From assembly GCF_001411555.2 (NCBI RefSeq), contig NC_049909.1, positions 8,563,485 through 8,627,484 of the forward strand: a stretch of 64,000 nt of DNA. The letters are read 5' to 3'. Source of the DNA: Juglans regia (Eukaryota > Streptophyta > Magnoliopsida > Fagales > Juglandaceae). How positions within the stretch are numbered: position 1 is the first letter of the stretch; every line of letters starts with the position of its first letter. The translations under genes were made by a program, and so were the position numbers. The notes under the pieces are model-generated. The model was given only the letters and a program-made list of their open reading frames with translations. It ran no database searches and was not told the DNA's origin. Of this stretch, positions 24,224-37,700 are shown in pieces.

Positions 24224-24804
24224 TTAAAATCAATGATGGAAGCCAAGGTGAGCCTAGTCTTAAAGATATGCTGCAAGTTCCAGATCAGTTAATTACAAGT
24301 TCAAGGGCTTAAAGGGATGAAGATTCAGTTTTGATTCATTTGGTAAGCTATGGAAAGGGCAACAACAGGACTTAAAGGCTTTGGACACTTGAAGGCTTTA
24401 AATTTATTTACTTCATTTAAATGACTTATTTATTAGTTTAGAATAATTGGGTTTATTACGGGAGAGACTTAAGGGGCCTATGTAAGGGCATGTTGGGAAA
24501 GTTATTATTTTATTAAACTAGGGTTTCAAGAGGTTACTGTAGCCGCGACACTATAGCCGTGGTACTTTTCATCCAAGGGCATTTTGGGTAAAAGGGACTT
24601 TATTTTAGCTAGGGTTTTAATTAGGTTTTGATTTAAATACTCTTTGTAGCCTCATTTTTAGAAGTTTATGAAATTTGATGAATTTATTTATTGTAAGTTG
24701 AGTTTTACTCCTCTTGTTCTTAATTGAACTTTTGAACTTATCAAAGGTAAATCACAACCTTTATGGCATTCCTCCTTTGTAATCTAGGTTCTTGGGACGG
24801 GTTG
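24224..24804 (+). mobile_element. LTR copy, plus orientation (3'-truncated), left arm of inverted repeat
   Basis: Begins TGATGGAAGCCAAGGTG and is inverted relative to 25515-26098. It loses homology after cttgggacgggtt near 24804. It contains the same landmarks as the right copy: gtttattacgggagagactt, ttaggttttgatttaaatac and cctcatttttagaag. Confidence 0.7.
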
Positions 24805-25363
24805 AATTAAAGAAGTTATACGAATGAAAGAGCAACCTATAAGACAAGATACCAACTTTAATGATATATGCAGCCCCTATGATGATAAAGCTCAATCAAC
24901 AAATACTTTCTTTTTCTTTGTTGTAACTATGTAGCAACCTTTGAATATGCTACCTTTCCTTTCCTTTTTTTTTTTTCAAATTTTCTTTTCCTTTCTTTTC
25001 TTTTCTTTTCCTTTGTTTTCTTTCGTTTTCTCTAATTCAATCACAAATAGCAGTATTCAATTGTGAAAATTAAGCAATTGAATTCAAGCACACAAGAATT
25101 GACAATGAAGTAGAAGAGAATTAATGGAACGGTACTCCAAGCAATTGATAAACTTAGAGATGCAAGAAACCCTAGAATTTTGAAACCCTAGGTGATGCAA
25201 ATTGCAGCTAAACCCAAAACCTTAAGAACTTCGACAACCTACTTTTTGTTTCTATTTTTTTTTTGCAACCCTAGAACAATGAAGCCCTAGAATTAAATTT
25301 AAAAATGCAAGAAATTAAAAGATAGAATCAGACCTGATTGGAAACCTTACTTTGAATACCAAA
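24805..25363. other. Spacer between inverted LTR arms
   Basis: AT-rich with a long pyrimidine run (24955-25036). No coding sequence recognised. It may include the leader region downstream of the right LTR's PBS. Confidence 0.4.
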
Positions 25364-26098
25364 TGATATGAACCCGCGGAAATGGAATCCCTTGAACCCA
25401 CAATCAATTTGAAAATTCCCTAAGAAAGCCAAAATCAAGTCAATAGATGGAGAACTTAGACCCGATGAGAATTCGTTTCAAGAACCTAGATTATATTAAA
25501 ATCTAGACCCGTTGAAGAACCCGTCCCAAGAACCCAGATTACAAAGGAGGAACGCCACAAAGGTTGTGATTTACATTTGATAAGTTCAAAAGTTCAATTA
25601 AGAACAAGAGGAGTAAAACTCAACTCACAATGAATAAATTCATTAAATTTCATAAATTTCTAAAAATGAGGCTACAAAGAGTATTTAAACCAAAACCTAA
25701 TTAAAACCCTAGCTAAAATAAAGTCCCTTTTACCCAAAACGCCCCTGGATGAACAGTACCACGGCTACAGTGTCGCAGCTACAGTAACAGTACAATAACC
25801 TCTTGAAACCCTAGTTTAATAAAATAATAACTTTCCCAACGTGCCCTTGCATAGGCCCCTTAAGTCCCTCCCGTAATAAACTCAATTATTCTAGACCAAT
25901 AAATAAGTCATTTAAATGAATTAAATAAATTGAAAGCCTTTAAGTGCCCAAAGCCTTTAAGTCTTGTTGTTACCCTTTCCATAGCTTATCAAATGAATCA
26001 AAACTGAATCTTCATCCCTTTAAGCCCTTGAACTTGTAATTGACTGATCTGGAACTTGCAACATATCTTTAAGACTAGGCCCACCTTGGCTCCCATCA
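25364..26098 (-). mobile_element. LTR, apparently full length, right arm of inverted repeat
   Basis: Read on the minus strand, 735 bp from TGATGGGAGCC to GGGTTCATATCA. It is followed by TTTGGTATTCAAAG, a diverged Met-tRNA-type PBS, which sets the orientation. No gag/pol sequence follows; the 560 bp to the left are AT-rich and non-coding. Family not determined. Confidence 0.6.
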
Positions 26099-26123
26099 AT
26101 AATCGATTTTAACTTTTTGGGTT

Positions 26124-26399
26124 TCAATTAAAAAATACAAGCCGAGAGGTGAGAGTGGGAGACCCACATGACAGTGGAGAAGACTGGGCGGCAGTGGGGC
26201 TGAGGTGGAACCAGAGGCCGGAGGAGGCCGAGTAGGGATGATGCAAAGGAGGATGAGCATCAGATTGGGGAGGATCTGCCGGAAGAGAGCTGAGATCTCG
26301 AAAGGGAAACCCAGTAGTAAGGGTTTTGAAGGGATGGGATTCGAGGGAGAGAAATGTCAAGGATGAAGCATCGTCTTCAAAGAAACGATGCGTTTTCAT
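26124..26399 (-). other. GC-richer stretch with a 91-codon frame, unassigned
   Basis: Proline- and serine-rich frame (MKTHRFFEDDASSLTFLSLE ...). No recognised domain; codon use is unremarkable. It could be the first exon of the small gene at 23931-24060, split by the LTR mosaic, or a chance frame. Confidence 0.2.
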
Positions 26400-26829
26400 T
26401 TACGCCACGTAGGACCCATTTGCCCCGTGTCTGCACGTTGCGACTGCAACTAGAGTTTTCCAATTATATATATATATATATTTTTTTTTAAAAAAAGAGC
26501 AGGAAGTCACATGTCCAAAAGTGACCCCTCCAGAAATTTATTAAAAAATCCCTCACTTATGGCGGAGGAATACCGTGGTGACAAGAAAAGACCATGGAAC
26601 CGGCCCACAACCAAAAAACCAAAAACTATAACAATACCCACCATAAACCCAAACAAAACAAATATTACAAATAACTCCAAAATCATAATCTAACATTTCA
26701 ACGAAGGAAAACCCAAAGAATCCAAACGAAACAGACCTCTAAGAACCCGAGGCAAATTATAACTACTAAAAAAATCTCAATCAGAACCTGGAGCCCCTAC
26801 CTTAGCTAACCAATCCGCCACCCTATTAC

Positions 26830-29800
26830 CTTCAAGAAAGACATGCTAAAACCGACATTGAATCGTGCAAGCTAAATCAACAATTTCCTCCCAAAAATCC
26901 TCAAGGTACCACACTCCACATCTCCCTCTGAGCCACCAAGAGATAACTACCATAGAATCCATTTCAACAATCACATTTGAGATATTCAACGATTTACATC
27001 TTCTCAACCCATGAAGGAGAGCTATAAGCTCCGCCTTATTATTAGAACCAAAACCAATATGAGAAGCATAAGCCTAAACCATCCCACCAGAAGCATCCCG
27101 AATAACCCCACCAATGCCACAAGAACCAGGATTACCAATACTACTACCATCCGTATTCAATTTAAACCACCCTAACGGCGGTTTATCCCACCTCACCACT
27201 CTACAACATGGAGCTTTCGGAACCACCGGAATTATCCGCAAGGCTTCCAGTATCAAGCCATCACGACGAGATAAATTTTTCTTTTGCTTAGCCACCTGTG
27301 AGAGAGACCCTAACCACCCACAAATAGAATGAACAACAGAATTAAGCGATTCCAAAATACCTTCCATTCTAGCAAGACATCTCCTTCTCCAAAGACGCCA
27401 AGTAACAATAATGGGAATGATGCCAACAATAAAGCCCACTTGTGAAGAAGAGCTAGCACGCCTAAACCAAATCTCAACATTCTGTTTCCAAGTTCTACCA
27501 AGAGGTATGCCAATAAGAGTTCCAAAAAAAGACCACACTCTGTATGGGAATTCACCCTCAAAAAGCACATGATTAATATCTTCAATATGACCACGATTGC
27601 AACAAGCACATTTAGATACAAGCGGAATACCAATGCGACGTAATCTATCATCCACACTCAAGGCCATAAACCATGACCTCCAAAAATGGATAGACATTTT
27701 TAACGGGAGATTCTTATGCCAAATCCATGCATGCCAATCCATAGAATTACCTCTAATACGAATACAGTTCCATGCAGATTTTGTAGAGAACATACTTGTA
27801 TCCATAGGAGTCCAAATTAGAACATCCTTCCCATTCTTCAGTCCAGCTAAAGCAGTTACTATCTCATCCACCTTATCTTGCCCTACCAACTCCTCCAATA
27901 ACTCCACATCCCAAATATCCAATAACCTACAATCTTTAACTTTCAAAAGGGGAGAACCCATGACAGTCATCTCATTAATCAATGGACCATTATCCCTCCA
28001 TTTGTCATACCAGAAAAAAAGATCACCCTCTCTAATCTTCCATTTAGAATTATTTAACAACAACGGAATACAATTAGCAACCATTCTCCAAAATCAAGAA
28101 CCTTTATTATTTTCTATAAGCAACCACGGTCGGGTTCCAACATATTTGACTTTGAAAAAAATTAGCCCATAAAGAATTACCTTGAAAAAGGTTCCAAGCA
28201 AAACGTATATGCAAGGCTTTCTGAACGTCTTCAAGGCTTCGTAACCCAAGTCCTCTTTCTTCCACAGGCTTACAAATCTTATTCCAAGCCAACCATTTTT
28301 TTTTGTTCCGCCCATCAGCTTCTCCCCCAAAAAAAGAGCTCATCAATCTATGAATCTTGGCAATAGTAACTTGAGGTAGCAAGTAGATGGATATTCATAC
28401 TAGAAATAACATGCCTCAAAAGAACAAGTTTTCCTCCCGAAGAAAGAAGCCTCATCTTCCATCCACTAATCTTTTGCCTCACTTTATTCACCATGTCTTC
28501 TAGGTGAGCCTGTTTCAACCGCCCTTGAATTATTGGCACACCTAGATATTTGAAAGGGAAAGTCCCTTCCATAAAGCCCGTCTGACGTAAAATCCACTAC
28601 TTACGCCAATTTGGAATTTTATTAGAACAATACAAAGCAGATTTCTGAACATTAATAGTTTGTCCTATACCTCTCATATTGAATCAAAATTTGTTGAAGA
28701 ACCCGCACCGATCTTTGACTTCCATTAGAAAAAACCATGACATCATCAGCATACATCAAATGAGAGATAATAGGCGTACCTCGGGCCTGAGAGAAAAGGC
28801 CAAACTGATTCTCTTGCACACTCCTATTGATCAAACGGGAAAGGACCTCTTGTTGAATGATAAACAAATAAGGAGAAAGAGGATCACCTTGACGGAGACC
28901 TCGACCACCCGGAAAGAAACCCTTAACAGTGCCATTCATCATGACAGAATACCAAGGGCTAGAAATACATGAATAAATCAACTCACAAAATTGAGAGGAG
29001 AAGCCAAACCTTTGCAAAACCGTTATCAAGAATCCCCAATCCACCCGATCATAAGCTTTCGCCATATCCACTTTTAACAGAATATTACCCCCATGTATTC
29101 TTTTATTGATAGACTGTACCAACTCCTGAGTGAGGCTAATGTTCTCAAAAATACTCCTTCTAGGAATAAAGGCACCTTGCTCAGAAGAAATCGAGCGAGG
29201 TAAAATACCAGTTAATCGAGAGACAATAATCTTTGAGCAAATTTTATAAAACACTAAACAAAGACTGATAGGACGAAACTTATCAAAACCTGTAGGAGAC
29301 TCCATCTTTGGTATAAGAACCAAGTATGAGGCCATGAAAAATTTGGGAAGATCCTTGATCATAAAGAATTCCACAACTGCCTTCCAAACATCAACCTTAA
29401 CCACCTCCCAACAATTCTTATAGAAACTCGATCCAAACCCATCAGGACCCGGAGAGCTTTGATTAGGAATGGAAGATAAGGCCTCATACACTTCCTCTAA
29501 AGTAGGCAGCCTAAGCAAAAAATCATTTTCCTCCTCTAGTATAACCGGATCAATGAGTCCTTCCGGACTAGATTGCTCTATGGGTGGCTTTCCTCGAAGT
29601 GAATTATGAAAAAAGTCCACTGCCCCTTGGTGTATACTCTCCGGGCTCTCATAAGTTACCCCATTCGAACTCATTTCTAGCACCCTCTTCCTTCTCTTAT
29701 TGGCAAGACAAGCATGAAAAAATTTTGAGTTACTATCATCCTCCAACTTCCATTTAAGCTTAGCCATTTGAGCCAATCTCATCTCTTCCCGATGTCTCCA

Positions 29801-30796
29801 ACCAGCTAGATTTGAAACTACCTCATTAAGATCTCTCTCCAAGTTAACCTCCCAATTTGATTGAAGCTGTAGCTCAATCACCTCAACCTGTTTTTCAAGG
29901 GCCTTAATACGCCCTTGAGTGTGGCCAAATACTCTTTTATTCCATTCCCGAAGCATCACCTTAGTATGTTTTAATCTCTTACTTAAATACAAGATCGGAG
30001 AACCTACCATCTGTAAACTCCAAACATCTCGAACACAATCCAGGAAACCAGGATGAACCACCCACATTTGTTGAAAACGAAATGGAGATGGCCCATAGGA
30101 AAACGGATCTTTCTTGAACTCAATGACCATGGGGGCATGGTCTAAAGTAGATCTAGACAAATAAGAGCAAATAGTGTTAGGGAACAAATTACTAAATGAA
30201 CTATCCATTAGAGCACAATCAAGCCAAGCCCACGAACGGGCCAAACCCGACTGCCCATTACACCAAGAGAAACTACTCCCTTTCATAGCCATTTCCATAA
30301 GACCCCCTTGATGAATCCAATCATTAAAATCATCCATAGCAACATTAGGCCGAGGTCTTCCTCTTCTCCTTTTCGAATCATTCCGGATAATATTAAAATC
30401 CCCCACAACAACACAAGGATCTAAACCCAACTGATTCATGTTGAGTTCATCCCATAGGTTGCGTCTCTCCACCCAGGAACATTTGGCATAAATCACATGA
30501 ATCAAAAATTTCTCCGCATCATTCTCTACAACAACTGAAATAAATTGCATACCCATCCTGATAACTTGCACCCTATAAATACTACTCCACAAAATCCAAA
30601 TTTTCCCCCCTTTCACCTCATTAGAAATAACCTTATCAAAATTTAGACTTCTAGCCAATTTACGGGCACTCTCTAAATTTTGAAAAGGTTATAAAAGAGC
30701 AACAATTTTTGGTTTATATCTTCCCACTAACGCCTTTAATCTGTTTCTAGAGGTCCTAACCCCTCCAATATTCCATACCAAGATGGAATCAATCAT
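26830..30796 (-). pseudogene. LINE ORF2 (endonuclease, RT, RNase H)
   Basis: Starts at ATG 30796 (MIDSILVWNIGGVRTSRN). An in-frame TAA at about 30693 replaces the conserved endonuclease glutamate codon in the motif ending ALLxP. Endonuclease motifs VVVGDFNIIRN and STLDHAPMVIEF follow, then RT (SSPGPDGFGSSFY, FRPISLCLVFYK, GLRQGDPLSPYLF, catalytic MYADDVMVFSNG near 28740). The frame breaks near 28652 and again near 28350 and 28090. The zf-RVT region (WHAWIWHKNLPLKMSIHFW, then CACCNRGHIEDINHVLF) is at about 27700-27540. RNase H (LNTDGSSIGNPGSCGIGG) begins near 27150, has a stop at about 27071, and homology continues to about 26830. Confidence 0.85.
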
Positions 30797-31229
30797 TAAG
30801 CAATATTAGAATTTCGGGCTAGAACCCGAGAAGAACTACGCATTTTAATAAACTTCTTTTTGTTGTACCTCTTTTTGCCTTCATTCACCTCAGATTCAAT
30901 AAAATACTCTTTCGCTTGTGAAAAAACCTTTGGCTACTGTTCTAGTTCTGGTTCTGAAAAACAATTCTCATCCAATAGAATTTCTTCTTCAACTTCCTCA
31001 TCAGATTTCTCTTCCACCACTGACTGTTTCGTTTCTATTCTCTGACCATTAACAGCAATCCGTTCCGCAGGCAAATTCTGGTTCACATCCATAGCAAGCT
31101 CCACATGACCCGCACCCGTAACATTCCCAGTAAATCTGGGTCATCAACATTTAACACTAATTCTGTATCAGCCTCTGTTTCATCAAGAGAAAACAATTGC
31201 ACCACACTATTAATCACAGGAGGAATTAA

Positions 31230-32287
31230 TTCTATCCTCTACATCGGTTGTTCATCCTTCTCAGATACCAACTGCACCATTTGATCTACCAACTGCATTG
31301 ACAAATCTTCCTTCTCAGAAACCAACTGCACCTGATCTGCAGCTGCTACTTCCATCACCTTGTCCACCCCAGCATCCTCTGTTTCTTGTTCCATCCTCAA
31401 AAAATTTTCAACAACAGCAGTATTCTCCACAATAACCAGCGGGGGTATTTCCACATTATCAACATTTTGCTCTACCCCTGATCATCTATCAGCATTTTTG
31501 TCTCTGAATGACCTTTTTTATTCACTTTTCTGCCCCCAATCTTACCAGCTTTCCCAGGATTACAAGTCTGTGCATTATGACCCTGCATATTACAAGAAGA
31601 GCAATATGCCGGGAGCGTTTCATAGACAATCTCCTGCTTTCGACTGGAAGGTAGCCCAGGCGCTCCAATCCAGAAATGAGACAGCGGAGGTTTTGCAGCA
31701 TCAACTTCCACACATAATCGTGCACCATCCGTTCTTGTTGCGCACCGAGTCGGATTATCACGATGGATGAAATTTCTAATGGGTGCCATCAGTATATTCA
31801 AGAAAGCTTCTTGATAAAAGTTTGGAGGGAGACCCGGCAAAGAAACCCATACTGGGACCCTAGAAGGCTCTGCATCCTCATTAAAATCTGGTGACCATCT
31901 GAATGCACGGTAAAAGATCCCATTAATCTCACAAACCTCCCGTGATAATGCCTTGGTGAAATCAACTTCATTAGCCATGCGTATGAAGACGTTACGAGGT
32001 CTCCTCATGGATGATACAACAGGAATGGCCGTAAGGCCCCAACGACTATGAATGAAAGCACTCACAGCATCCAACGATGGTATGTTCTTCAGAAACTTAA
32101 GCACTACCGAATAGCGGAAAGGCTCCGCTGAGCGAGCAATCTCTTCTTTAGTAAACTGGAAATAGACCTCTCCTTCCACCATCTTTGGAGGTCTGGGAGC
32201 AAGGGTCATCTCAGGTATGGGTTGAGGGACGGTAGCCACCAAATCAACGAAGGAAGGCCGACCGGAGCTACCATCGATGGCTGCCAT
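31230..32287 (-). pseudogene. LINE ORF1 (DUF4283 plus zinc knuckle)
   Basis: Nucleic-acid-binding ORF1 protein. ATG at 32287 (MAAIDGSSGRPSFVDLVA). The DUF4283-type region spans roughly residues 45-190 (YSVVLKFLKNIPSLDAVSAF, VPVWVSLPGLPPNFY). The zinc knuckle YCSSCNMQGHNAQTC lies at about residues 231-245. The frame stops at 31472. A shifted frame continues to about 31239 with an acidic tail carrying a QLVSEKED-like repeat, so the original protein was longer and a frameshift lies near 31460-31480. Confidence 0.8.
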
Positions 32288-32389
32288 GCAGCCTCACGTA
32301 AAGGCTGAAACTTTTAACTTTTTGAAACTTTTAACTCTTGGTAACTTTTAATAAATATATATTATTATTTCAATCGTTAGATTTTGGAA

Positions 32390-33237
32390 CAACGTGCTCG
32401 TGATCCTGGATCAATTTCTCCTGAATTGTATGCATTGGCCCATGGTCCCTCAAATAGAGCACTTTGATACACTACATGCACGGTTCTAGGTTATAGATTC
32501 CATTCTCTGGATCGTGAACATAATAGAAAGACTTAAAACTCTTGTGTGTTGGTCGAGAGGAGTAATAGAATAGATGATATTGACTATTATGGTGTCATAC
32601 GTGATATTATCGAATTGGAATATCTGGTGGGTCTGTAACATATGTCTTTAAATGTGATTGGTGGGATCTAGGCAATGGTCGGGTTTTGATACATAGGGAT
32701 AATCACTTTACGAGTGTCAATGCTACATTTAAATGGTACAAAGATGATCCATTCGTATTGGCTTGTCAAGCTACCCAAGTCTATTACTTGACTGATCCAA
32801 TGAAAAATGCTGATGAAGATAGTGGAGAGATAACTTGGCGAGTCATACAAAAATTTATCTCTCTAAATATATATGAAGCAGGACCGAGTGCAGATTACGA
32901 GAATAGTGGAGATAAAGATGACACTCCGATTGCAGAGGCATACTAGGAAAATAGATAGGGTATTAACTTATTTGTTGACCTCGATGCACTCGAGTTGCTC
33001 CTATTGTATAGAGATGATGTCCCACCCGTCCATCTCGACCCGTCGGTATTAAATGATCATTCAATTCAAATAAGTGGGGAGCCAGAAGAAGAAGAAGAGT
33101 CAGAACATGAAGACGAATCAGAATTCGAGCATGAGGTGGATAAGGAGGACGGAGAAGAGGTTGATGATGATGATGAAGATATTATTGAGGGATATTTTGA
33201 AACAAGCATGGAAAATACATCCGAAGATGAAGAATAA
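32390..33237 (+). pseudogene. TNP2-type transposase, C-terminal fragment (DUF4216)
   Basis: Decayed frames resemble the DUF4216 region at the end of CACTA TNP2 transposases: YYGVIRDIIELEYL, then DWWDLGNGRVLIHRDNH and NDPFVLA-like DDPFVLACQATQVYYLTDP (about 32746-32800). The acidic tail EEEEESEHEDESEFEHE... ends at 33237. Stops at 32944-32946 and frame changes before 32686 show it is dead. The catalytic transposase core is absent. Confidence 0.7.
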
Positions 33238-33333
33238 AAGTAATAAATATTTTATTCATATAGGTGACAAATATTATACTTTTCATAATTTATTCTAATT
33301 AACTTTCTTTGATATAATTAATCATTTTCAAAG

Positions 33334-34760
33334 ATGCTGCCAAAACGACAACAAAAAAATGTGCCTCTGCCAAGTCCAAGTCCCGAATCCATTGAGCACT
33401 CCCCACTCGAGGAATTCTCTCATGAAGATCAAGTTAACATGCAAGAAAACAACAGCCAGTCGACACCTACCAATAAGAAAATATTGTCTTTGATAATTAA
33501 TTATATAGTTAATACTTTTGTCTTAATAACTATATAACTATAATTAAACTATTATCATATAGATGATGCATCTGCACGTCGCGGTCGTGGCTATACATGT
33601 GGCATCTCTCTTGAAAAAAATATAAGACACGAAAAGCTCAAGATCACCATTCCTGATAACTCTATGGGGGGAGTGGGTGATAGTGCATAAATGCTTTCCT
33701 CCTATATTGGCACATTAGTTCTAGCTTATGCTCCATTTTTATGTGCGCTTATGGCGAGATGTTCCGAATGAGATTTAGGAGCACATTTGAAGTCGTGTGC
33801 TGGTTAGTTTACTTTGAGAGTACATTTTTTTCACATAGATTAATATATCATATTTTTTACCTGATTCACTTATTAGGATGAATTCGACCTCGACTTTGGT
33901 CGTAGCGAGGATTTGAGAACCGAGAATGAGTTGATGGTTACACTATTCCGACGTCACAAGGGACGATATCATGACCACTTCAAGAAGTTTTAGACGTTGG
34001 AAAAGGCTGCGCAGTCCCCATCCAGTAGATGAAGTTAGATGATTGGAGAAAATGATGTGATCTTTTTGCATCTCCAGATTATCAAGTATTTTACATTTAT
34101 ATCTTTTAATTATTTACATTCATATATTCGTTCTATATATTATATGTATATATATTATAATTAACATTCTTAATTAATTTGTAGCACTTGAGTTCTACAA
34201 ATGCACAGAATAGATCTGCTCTGACTGTCCACCATCAAGCCAATTCAAGGTCATTCCAATGTCTAGCTGAAAAAATAGTAATTAAAAAATTATAGAATTC
34301 ATTTATTTTTTGATATTATTTTATTTAAGTACTAACATTATCTTTTTAAAATTGTTAATGTTGCTTTGTTAGAAACGTGATGATCTTGAAAACTTTTCCC
34401 TTATTTATGTCTATGCTGCTGCTCACACTAATGAGTGTAGTAAGTGGATGGATCATGTCACTACAAATAATTATGTAAGCAGTGTTAACTTTGTTAAATA
34501 AATTATGTAACATGTGAATAATTTATTTTTTTTATTTTAATACGTTACTTATTAACGATCATTACCTTTTAAATTGCAGGAAAAAATGATAGAGATGCAG
34601 TCAGCTTCTGGGAATCCTCTTCTAGTGACATAGGCATATTCACGTAAGTGCTCGGGCCACAGTCTAGTATGGCAAGAGGTTTGGGACGATCTTTCAAGCA
34701 TAGATGTTCATCCTCCTCAACCTGATCGACTTCACAAATTAATAATCTCACTAAACATTT
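33334..34760 (+). pseudogene. TNPA-like (Transposase_24 type) CACTA gene remnant
   Basis: First exon from ATG 33334 (MLPKRQQKNVPLPSPSPE). After a short intron-like interval come RRGRGYTCGISLEKNIRHEK (near 33575), SSYIGTLVLAYAPF (33694), RRHKGRYHDHFKKF (33950), a short NRSALTVHHQANSRSF segment (34210) and VWQEVWDDLSSIDVHPPQPD (34670). This order matches the plant CACTA accessory protein with its RGRG-TCG-LEK and HFKKF motifs. In-frame stops (for example near 33690, 33992, 34630) mark decay. Confidence 0.6.
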
Positions 34761-34771
34761 AGAAGCTACAC

Positions 34772-37700
34772 TGTAATAGCCCGCTAGAAATTCATTGGTG
34801 GAATTTCTATTGACTTTACGAATCTTGTAAAAGCCCCATAAGTTTTTACGAATCAACCAATCGCATAGGTTTTAGTCTGTCAACATAGTCAGTGTTATCA
34901 CTCACTATGGTGCTAGAAATATGAGTTTTATTTATTTGAGGTGGTTAGAAGTGTCAGAATGCATTATGGTCTATGCCATTAGACTCAGTGGATTATTTAG
35001 GATTTTATGACACAATAGCCTATTTTCATAATTCCGGACGAAACGTCTGTTGGGAATTGTGAAATTATTTTTAGGGGCACTTCGAGGTTGAATTTCGGTA
35101 AAAGATTTTCACTATAGGTTAATATGAATATTTAGGAATTTTTAGTGTTAAGTGTATGATTAACTTTTTTAGAGTGAATAGTAACCTCGATAAGCGCACC
35201 AATTGCAGTGTTTCAAAATCACAATGTGGAAGGTCCAAATTAGATTAGAGAACTTTTATTTGGACACTTGGCAAGATCTTAGTCACACTTAGTGAATAAT
35301 ATTAGACACTTGGCACCATAAGGAGCGTTTGATGGATTTGAAGGAATCAAGCTGTGAAATCATGCCACTTAAGCAAAACTTTATTTCATCTGCTCAACCA
35401 AATTGTGCCAGACCAAAGAGGATTTCAATCCTAGTGAAACTTTAAATGCTAGGAATCCAATTGAAAGCCCAAAAACATTGTTGAAATCGAAACCCTAAAG
35501 GGTTTCCCCAAAACCCTAAAGTTGGCCTCTAAACATTTTCTAATTCGATTTCTAGCATTGTGTTTAATCACTTGATTAAATCACTTCCACATGCTATTAA
35601 TCCTTCAAATTTGGGTTAGAACATCATTATCCAACCTTGTTAACCTTGAATAATTGATTGGGCCAAGTGATATTGGATTTAGGCTTGAAAGCAACCCAAA
35701 CCCTCTTTTAACCCCAAAATTTAGGCCCATTCGGTTTAGGCCCACTAAGGCCCACGAAATAGACCACATTAGCATTGCTTCATGGCTAAGTTTTTTACCC
35801 CCACTTGGCTGGCCAGATCTTTACAAGAAAGGCCTAGAAGGTTCTTGAAGTACAAAGCTAAAGGGCCACCTCACTCTTTCACTCTTACACTCCACTTTGA
35901 GAAAAGATCTTGGACTGATTTTTATGAGAAGAAAAGGCCAACACTCAACCTTTCCTTCAGTCCTATCACTTTACATAGCTTGTGTAAGAAGCTCTCCAGT
36001 CCACTTCCCATGAAAAGCACCTCTCCTTTACACTTTTCCTCCACAGAACACAAAAGACACTCTCGGACAGTTTTTCTTACCTCTTTTGAACGCCTGTTTC
36101 AAAGCTTTTGTAAGTGTTTTCTCGCAAAGTTTCCTTCATAAAAGTTATTTATTTTGGCGTTTAGTGTACCTGGATACCTTATTTGTTCCATTTGGAGATC
36201 ATTGGATTGGTAAAAAGTTCTTTGGACCCCAGAAAGGTCATCTGGGCAATAAACTGGAGAGTGTGTTATATTTTGGAGTTTTGACCAAGCTAATGAATAG
36301 ATCTTGGTCCGAAATTTTTATGGAGTACTATTAACATGTGTATATGATTATTGGTTGAAGATTTGTTGCATGATTAAAATTTTTGGTGAAATATTTTCTT
36401 AGGTCTAGAAACTTAGAAACTAGAAGAGGAAAAACAGTTTATGTTTTGAGAAAGTTTAAATCTTTTATGGTTTAATCTTATTCCAATGGCTTTGATATTT
36501 TTATTGGAAGATTATAAGCCTCTTATATATATGTTAGAATGTTATTTTGAAGATATTTAATGTTAGTTTCAAAGATATAAAATTTTATACAATGAGATAT
36601 TCGGTTAGGCCAAAGTGATGATCTTCTTGGCTAAATTTATGTCTTGGTTGATGTTTAACCATATGATCTTGAGTTTGATGCTTGGATCTGTTTTAGAACA
36701 TCCTTTTAAACCATGCGATTTTTGGTTTGAAGATCACATCTTTATAAATCATGGATCAAGAGGTTGATCAAAACAAGTTAGAAACGAAAATCTGTTTTGA
36801 ACTTAGAAGAGAAACCAAAAAGTTCAAGTATGGTTTTAGTGATTTGGATGACTTTTTTTCATGATTCAAAATATGATTATTCTTAGGAATATGTTATGAG
36901 TATAGTAGAAGAAAAATTTTGGTTTAATCATGTGTTTTGAAAATTGAAAGAATTACAACAAAAATCAAAGGAAATAGCCTCTGTAAGTTTTGGCCCTATA
37001 GAGTTTTAATGGTTGTATTTAGTTTTAAATTTTTCTGAATTAATATTTGAGTTTAGGAAAAAATTTACATGCTTATGTAAATTTTGATGATTTTTGGAGT
37101 TAGGATGCAAAATCCTTAAGTTAGGGGTAAAATGGTCATTTTTCCCACATGTAGAGGGTAAAATGGTAATTTTACTCTAAGTTGATATTTTTCCATATTC
37201 CTAATTGTTAGTGATTAAGTTTTAATTTTTAGAAATCATTACTTTCTGTTTTTTATCGCACTTGAGTTTTGTCTCGAAGTACGAACATCGAGGTAAGTTA
37301 GTTTTTAACTTACTATCAGTTTAATGTGTATAAGTGATAAGTAAGGGAACTAAGGTGTATGTATGCATGTTATCATATGTGCCATGCCAAGTCATTACAT
37401 ATTTATCTGTTACACAATTTATTCTGTCATGAATTATTCATCTGTTACACAAGATATTATGTCACGTATTGCTATATATTGCAAGTATTTCAAGTTAAGT
37501 ATGACATCTGTTACATATATTTCATGTCACGTAATATTCACTGTCACATGTTACGCCATGTTAAGAAATGTTGTCTGTTATATGGTATACCATGTTATGA
37601 AATGTTGCATGTTACATGTATGCCATGTTATGAAATGTTCTCTGTTACATTTATGCCTCGAAGTATGTCATGTCTGTCGTCTTAGTTCATAACACGTTAT

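Larger units (their letters stand above)
26481..32300 (-). mobile_element. L1-type LINE, nearly full length, inactive
   Basis: Minus-strand order: ORF1 (32287 down to about 31230), ORF2 endonuclease (from 30796), reverse transcriptase, zf-RVT region, RNase H (to about 26830), 3' UTR, then an A-run (26489-26481) next to a TA tract. The 5' end is somewhere above 32287 and not precisely visible. No target duplication was identified. Multiple stops and frameshifts show it is dead. Confidence 0.85.
32371..34771 (+). mobile_element. CACTA (En/Spm) transposon remnant
   Basis: Contains the C-terminal part of a TNP2-type transposase followed by a TNPA-like gene in the same orientation, the usual CACTA gene order. 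Terminal inverted repeats are not visible. The left side abuts the LINE and the right side is cut by a long LTR at 34772. Confidence 0.7.

Noticed and set aside
31360..31770. 136-codon plus-strand frame
   Set aside because: Antisense shadow of LINE ORF1 and its acidic tail.
35654..36334. Plus-strand frames of 64-119 codons
   Set aside because: Located in the LTR arm, not preserved as coding in the inverted arm, and no recognisable domain.
37359..37692. Two 108-109-codon frames rich in C, H, M and Y
   Set aside because: Translation of catgttatg-type tandem repeats in the palindrome arm; the inverted copy gives the same kind of frames at 40005-40454.
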